Part shown: positions 58,948-64,000 of the stretch, in pieces
Layout: every line of letters starts with the position of its first letter
How positions within the stretch are numbered: position 1 is the first letter of the stretch
Assembly: GCA_009760885.1 (NCBI GenBank)
Contig: CM019716.1
Coordinates: 14,963,702 to 15,027,701, forward strand
DNA length: 64,000 bases
DNA from: Achatina immaculata
Lineage: Eukaryota; Mollusca; Gastropoda; Stylommatophora; Achatinidae
Reading direction: 5' to 3'
Notes under the pieces: model-generated
What the model was told of the DNA's origin: nothing
Database searches by the model: none
The model's input: the letters and a program-made list of their open reading frames with translations, nothing else
Translations under genes and position numbers: made by a program

Positions 58948-60130
58948 CTTCACCTCATGGAGCTAAAATGGAAAGATCACACCTGTAGATCTACCTGGTG
59001 TACACGAGCTCGTCTACCTGAAATGAAAGGAGGCCCAGGGTTTCAGAAAATCTTGGTATTTTAGAAGTCTCGGGTTTGTGTCATCCTGTCTGTTTCTCTG
59101 ACAATACTGCAGTCAAAGAGCCTATATTTACAAGTCTTCAGGCTCATGAAAGTTGTTCATTTTTCACCGTGTCCGAAATTCATGAACCGTAACAACCTTG
59201 CCTACGCTCAAATTTTCTCTATAGTTTATATAATACCTGGCAGTGAGTGGCCCATTTTAAGAGTTTGGGCGCACTCTTAGCGCTAAAGTCTTTCATGCAT
59301 GATCACTGACGTTCTTCATATTTGAATTTTGAATAAATGTCAAGCAAATAGGCTTTATTACGGCATAGAACCGAAGAGGCCGTTCACCTGTATTATGCAG
59401 CTATAAGCAGAGGCTTGTGAAAGGAAATAATCGTAGACAGATTTGGACAGCCCGATATTTTGTTCCACTGAACCATTTGAATTGCTTTGAAAGATATATA
59501 ACCACATTATGTGTCTGGTTTTCAAACTCTAAGCTATCATATAATCTAGCTACAGCTTTTAACTCTACCCATTTCTTGTTAAAAATGAGCTGCTGTGTTT
59601 ATTATAAAGTGCTGTAGGGACTTTTTGTGTGTGTATGGTAGCTGTCTTTTATTTGACATACAAATACCATACAACTGAGCGGATTGATGGGTGCGATTAT
59701 GAGTCAAAGACCACAGAAGCGGACGAAAAAGAAACTGAATAGACCTGACGTCAACATTTCCTATTTTAGTTGTACGTTTTAACCTTCTTTGGTTCAGTTT
59801 AAAAATTAACTGAGCTCATAGATGGGTGAAAACACGAGCACACAGACACATAAAGACGTTAAAATTTGCCATTTTAGTTTATTTGAGAAAGCAGTTTGGA
59901 GAATGTGGTTAATCAAGCATAATTTATATACTGAAGACGATTTTGCTACTAGGCGAGTATGGCAATCAGAATCCTACATTTCGTTTCAAATCTTTCAAAA
60001 GCTATCTACTAATGAACGCGGGTAGATCGGGATTCATTCTTTCAGATTAAAACACAACGAGTTACCGATTACAACTCTGTAACCGTTCCCAGACTTTCTA
60101 AACTCTGATCTACCTGTCCTCCTTCCACTG
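58948..60130. other. Intergenic, 5' flank of LRR-5, no supported gene
   Basis: Unique sequence. Short open frames at 59417-59617 and 59822-60025 (+) have no domain. The promoter of LRR-5 should lie at the low end of this stretch, but no clear TATA was found. Confidence 0.5.
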
Positions 60131-60435
60131 CTAGTGCAGTGGATTAGACACTCGCTTTCCGACCCGGCGGCCTAGCTTCGATTTCCACTCACCACAAGGG
60201 AGGAGTGTGGGTGTGGGGGAGGGGGAGGGGTCAGACCTTGGCTAGTAAAAAAAACTCCCAGAGTTAACCCAGCCTGGAGGAAAAAAAAATGGGTACCAGG
60301 GTTAAGGCTCTGGGAGTGAAGAAAGAAATGTCGCACTTAGTGACGGGGTTCCTGCTGACGGTGACACTAGTAGGCCAGTCTCTGGTTAACTGCTGACAAG
60401 GCAGCACAACACGTATGGTTTGACCGTTTGCTTTA
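60131..60435 (+). mobile_element. tRNA-derived SINE
   Basis: tRNA-like head with 'ctagtgcagtggattagaca' (box A) and 'gcttcgatttcc' (weak box B), then the family body 'atgggtaccagggttaagg'. Same family as 16634-16906 but in the opposite orientation. Confidence 0.78.
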
Positions 60436-61808
60436 ACTACTTAAGTACTTTAATTCAAATCGACTAGCATTTCCTCAGTTCCGTAATCAAGATGGCTAGC
60501 AAAGTAAAAAAAAACTGAAACATCCGGCAGAAAAACTTTAGGCCTTTTCTAAGAATAGAAATCATATGAGGAGCGCAGCACTAAACAGAACAGACTTGAT
60601 GAAATATTTGGAAAAGCCTGCACCCACCAGGACTAAGAATGCGCAGCATGTTTGGGGTGCAGCAAACTTCACGCTCCTTTGTTCTTTTTAACGTCAAGAT
60701 GTAGCATAGCCCCTTGTAACTTAGAATTATGAATATAATTATGCATATGTTTTAGCTATAAAGGTTAGCATTAAATAAGAAGAGAATAGGTAAATAGGAA
60801 ACTTAGAGAACAAGGTAGAAAACCGACTCCCACGACACTGGTGGTAGATCATCACGACTGGACGCTGAAGGGGTGAACATTCGACGGCACTAAACTTACG
60901 GGTTATGACTCGGGAACCAATCAGCGCGCATACCAAAACTAATGGACCCGTTTCGAATCTTCTTACATCCTTCCCGTGTCGTTTAAACGTCATATAGGGC
61001 TCGCATGGCGCTTGCCAAGATTTCCTGTTTTCGGCAAGCTTTTCAACCTCATCAAGGGATGTTATTCCCACTATGCTGAGCAGAATTACCGAGTGGTGAG
61101 TTGAAAATAAAAAAGGAACGCCAGGAAAAAAGAAAGGACACACGGAGAGACAGGTAGGAAAAACGAAGGAAAGACAGAGGTTTAGGACGAGAAGTAGTTT
61201 ATTTTAGACAGAAAAAATGCGTAAAGTTAGAAAGTGATTATTAGTACCTCAGGTCAAATGAGGTGATATTTTTGGAACTCTGTGCAAAATGCTGTTGGAG
61301 CTACCCTAATATGATACCTGTGAACTTCGTTTGATGAGTATTAAAAGTGATTTACAATTTGACTCAAGAACGAACCATATGGAGCTTTCTTATGATTATG
61401 TGTATTAAGAGTTCAGTCTTGTGGCAATACATATAGTAACACGTGGAGCTACGTTCAGAGCTTCTGGAATGTGGAAGTAAACAAAAACAAGACGTATTAC
61501 TGCATTCATAAATTCAAAAGGTGTCTGTCGCCATCGCTCACGATCCAGCAACATCATTAATTCAAAGGGTTAATTATAATGCACGGCGATATAACGCAGT
61601 ATTAATCAGTTCGAGCAATCTTCAGTATATAAAAATTCGAACAATTACGAAAGAACAGTAACTATCACAATCTCTCAACACTATAATGGCAGTATACTTC
61701 AACTCAAGTCATCAAACCATCACTATATAAATACAATTAAAAAATATTATAAAGAGCATCGTTGAGGGAGAATTTGTTTCACGCGGTAGTACAGTAAGTT
61801 TTAACTCT
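60436..61808. other. Intergenic, no recognised feature
   Basis: Unique sequence. A 134-codon minus-strand frame at 60739-61143 has no recognisable domain and no family match here. Confidence 0.45.
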
Positions 61809-62190
61809 TACTGCGACGTTTAGGGGCGTATGAGAGAAGATGTGTGAAGAAAAGGACCCCAACTGTGGAGCAACCGTAGCTGGCTGTTCCGTCACAAAAA
61901 CGCGACCGTTTATATTTACTTCAAGGCGTCGTTGGTGATAGAAAACAATATGGCGGTCGGCCTAGATCCAACGTACTCTCCTGACCTAGCCCCTTGTGAC
62001 CTCGCTTTATTTCTTAAAATGGAACTGAAGCTCCGTAGATGAAATCCAAAAGGGGCAGCAGGCTGTACAGAGGGCCTCGGGAAAATGACTTCTTCGGTGA
62101 CTTTGAGATTTGGAAGAGGCCCTTGGATCGCTGTGCACGTTCGAAAGAGGACTGTCTCGAAATCTGGATGGCGACCTATTTTAATTAAGG
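61809..62190 (+). mobile_element. mariner-like transposase remnant
   Basis: In one frame: YCDV, RMREDV, RKGPQLWSNRSWLFRHKNA, and then LDPTYSPDLAPCDLALF with the YSPDLAPCD catalytic block of mariner transposases. After a stop it continues in another frame as DFEIWKRPLDRCARSKEDC. Stops and a frame change show it is dead. The N-terminal DNA-binding half is missing. Confidence 0.8.
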
Positions 62191-62722
62191 TAAGAGTGTA
62201 AACTTTTGAGAGTAGGCATGAAACATTTGAATATTACATTGTATAATGAGGGGGCAGAATTTCTGACAGGCCTGCGCGTTTACCTAGTTAGCCTTCGAAA
62301 ATAAAGTTTCTGAAACGCATGTTTCTCTGTTTATAGATGAATTTGGTAATTACATTTTTTTGCATCCGTTTGGGATGCATACACTTAAATAATGCTGAAC
62401 GTAGAGATTAGAGTAAAAGTCGAGAAATGAAACGTGGGGTGTTATACAAGTCTCCTTAACCATTTCTTCACAATTTGAAAATTTAAAACAAAAACTATTT
62501 TTCTAGGGAAAAAAATGTGCATAAAAACTGCACACAGAAAAATCCTCAGAGTCATAAATGGCCACAAGAAAATTCCACGCACAAAATTATTTCGCGCCCA
62601 AAATCACCTGATTCCAGGTTTAAACGACTAGTAGTGCTTTCACTGAGCCATTACACAGCACATTCGTATTAAAATGAGATGAAAATGTATCAATAACCTC
62701 GCATTGAACTAATCCATGAAAG

Positions 62723-62739
62723 GTCAGCAGACATGCACA
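62723..62739 (+). promoter_or_regulatory. Conserved upstream element of LRR-6
   Basis: 'gtcagcagacatgcaca' matches the LRR-2/LRR-3 element at 15 of 17 positions. Surrounding sequence is also alignable, e.g. 'ggtgaatcgttc' against 'gacgaacgattc' downstream. Confidence 0.45.
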
Positions 62740-62905
62740 CTCACAGCGGCTGTAGCTCTGTATTTTAACGAGAAAAAAAAAAGAATTATAACTGTCATAA
62801 TGTTAAAATATCTCTGATATTTTGGTCTCATTATAGGAGCTTAAACTTGGTGAATCGTTCACTTTAATTTGGCACTGCATGCCACATATAAATGAATTTA
62901 CAAGA

Positions 62906-63180
62906 GAATTCATTCATTCATTCATTTATTCATTCATTTATTCATTCATGTGACATGTCTTGTCCAAAACGTGCACCCCCCCCTCACAACCTCCCTGAAC
63001 GCAGTGCACGTTCTTGCGCAAGTTGACCATCGTCTTGCAATGACACATTCAGACTTTTCATGATGTCCTGAGTCCACCTGTGGCGTCCCTTTTCTCCTTT
63101 TCCCGTCACCATGCCTTCTACTATCAACCTCTCCAAGCTATTGGAAGTCATTTTTATCCGATCTATTACAGGAAACAAAT
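62906..63180 (-). mobile_element. LINE 3' fragment, (GAAT)n tail
   Basis: The minus-strand product IKMTSNSLERLIVEGMVTGK, GEKGRHRWTQDIMKSLNV is a LINE C-terminus. The tail is a (CATT)n run at 62906-62950. It differs from family 2 in coding sequence. Confidence 0.75.
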
Positions 63181-63308
63181 AAGAACATTTGTGAAGTCAT
63201 AAAATTCCTGGCAGTTCAAGGAAGTCGCTCAGTTGTGTTCCGCTAGCACTTTATTTCAGTAATCCTTATTAACCTTCAGGATAATTCTCCATCTTTCCAG
63301 AAGACAAG

Positions 63309-63404
63309 ATGAATTCGACAAGAAGTTTCCTCTTTTCAATTCCCATCGTCGCCTGCGTGTCCACAGTTTGTCCCTACATTGAGCTGAGCACATTAACTAC
63401 TGGA
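63309..63404 (+). CDS. LRR-6 exon 1 (signal peptide), gene continues past window
   Basis: Starts MNSTRSFLFSIPIVACVSTV and continues CPYIE, aligning with LRR-4 exon 1 and its flank. The family donor after CPYIE is GTGAGT in LRR-4 but reads CTGAGC here (63384-63389), so it cannot work as a GT donor. A good GTATGT lies 21 bp on at 63405 and is in phase 0, which would add seven codons (LSTLTTG). The exon end at 63404 is therefore a prediction. Exons 2 and 3 are outside the window. Confidence 0.65.
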
Positions 63405-64000
63405 GTATGTTTGCAAAAAAGCAGAGAAATATGTGTCAACTATGAATGTGTATGTGTGTTCTGTGCACCTGTGTATGTTTGTGTTGCCGTGTTTATGTAT
63501 GTTTGTGCGTTTGTAGGCGCATAGTGTGTGTGTGTGTGTATGTACGTGTGTGAGTGTGAATAGGTTAGAAGTCATAAAGTGAAAAAAATGAAATATAAAT
63601 ATGAACATTACAGAAAATTTTAAAATATTATTTTACAACAATGTGTTGAAACTGAAAGAAAAGGATCGATTAAAAAAATTACATTATAAATTTAGCTTGT
63701 TTTGTGAAAGTACGCTTTTTTCCCCTGAAAATTTAACTAATAAACATCAACAACAACAATTATTTACAGTCTTTGAGCAATACACACTGATGTGCCTCAC
63801 ATTACTGGCAGATATTTTCCATTAAAGGAAGCTGTTTCGATCTCTCTTCCAACAAAACAAAAAGGGGAAGTATATTTTCAGATACAGTTCTCAATTAATT
63901 TTGTGCGGCTTGAGTATTTTATTTCTATACCTCTTTTGTCTCTGAACTCAGTGTCAATGAAATAAAGACAAAGTAAGGCTTAAATATGAACCCAGTGCCA
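63405..64000. other. LRR-6 intron 1 (partial)
   Basis: GT-rich microsatellite at 63520-63555, then A+T-rich sequence alignable in places with LRR-4 intron 1 ('tgttgaaa', 'aaaggatcgat'). No further exon is seen. Confidence 0.55.

Noticed and set aside
60739..61143. 134-aa minus-strand ORF
   Set aside because: No recognisable domain, signal or family match; kept only as a note in the intergenic entry.

Overview
The window is eukaryotic: genes are split by GT-AG introns, the DNA is A+T-rich, and it is full of minisatellites, microsatellites and non-LTR, Penelope-like, SINE and mariner remnants. RTE-type LINEs with (ATG)n tails and Penelope-like elements (PLEs) suggest an invertebrate, possibly a mollusc or other lophotrochozoan. 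That assignment is inference; nothing here proves a species.

The real gene content is one family. Six members each encode a small secreted or surface leucine-rich-repeat (LRR) protein with the same three-exon plan. Exon 1 encodes a signal peptide ending in a 'CPY' motif. Exon 2 (about 35 codons, phase 0 at both ends) completes the LRR N-cap with CxC...C. Exon 3 (about 1.06-1.1 kb) holds all LRRs, a four-cysteine C-cap, a Ser/Thr/Asn-rich stalk and a hydrophobic C-terminus that looks like a GPI signal or short membrane anchor. Most exons 1 and 2 are too short to stand out as ORFs and were found by reading splice sites.

Layout. LRR-1 is on the minus strand (8226 to 1668) with a 1-bp frameshift in exon 3. 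LRR-2 (11352-19036, +) and LRR-3 (23025-33648, +) are a recent tandem duplication and both look intact. LRR-4 (42515-47042, +) is a pseudogene. LRR-5 (58947 to 53672, -) is intact and predicted at 428 aa. LRR-6 (63309 to the window edge, +) has only its first exon in view, with an altered splice donor.

Mobile DNA fills the introns and intergenic space. Family 1 is an RTE-like LINE with (ATG)n tails; one copy at 21065-22951 keeps a 620-aa reverse transcriptase ORF but has YAND instead of YADD in the active site. Family 2 is an RTE-like LINE with (GAAT)n tails. A PLE with about 260-bp inverted ends (24427-28853) has a LINE with RNase H nested inside it. There are also tRNA-derived SINEs and a mariner remnant.

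The most unusual feature is that minisatellites have repeatedly grown out of the exon borders of this one family. LRR-1 carries 21 copies of its exon-2 splice donor in a 41-bp array. LRR-5 carries 12 copies of its exon-1 donor in a 70-bp array. Exon 2 of LRR-3 contains a 51-bp in-frame triplication, and exon 2 of LRR-4 has been overrun by a 26/27-bp array. Architecture and pairwise divergence resemble recognition-type LRR receptors, but function is not shown by the sequence.
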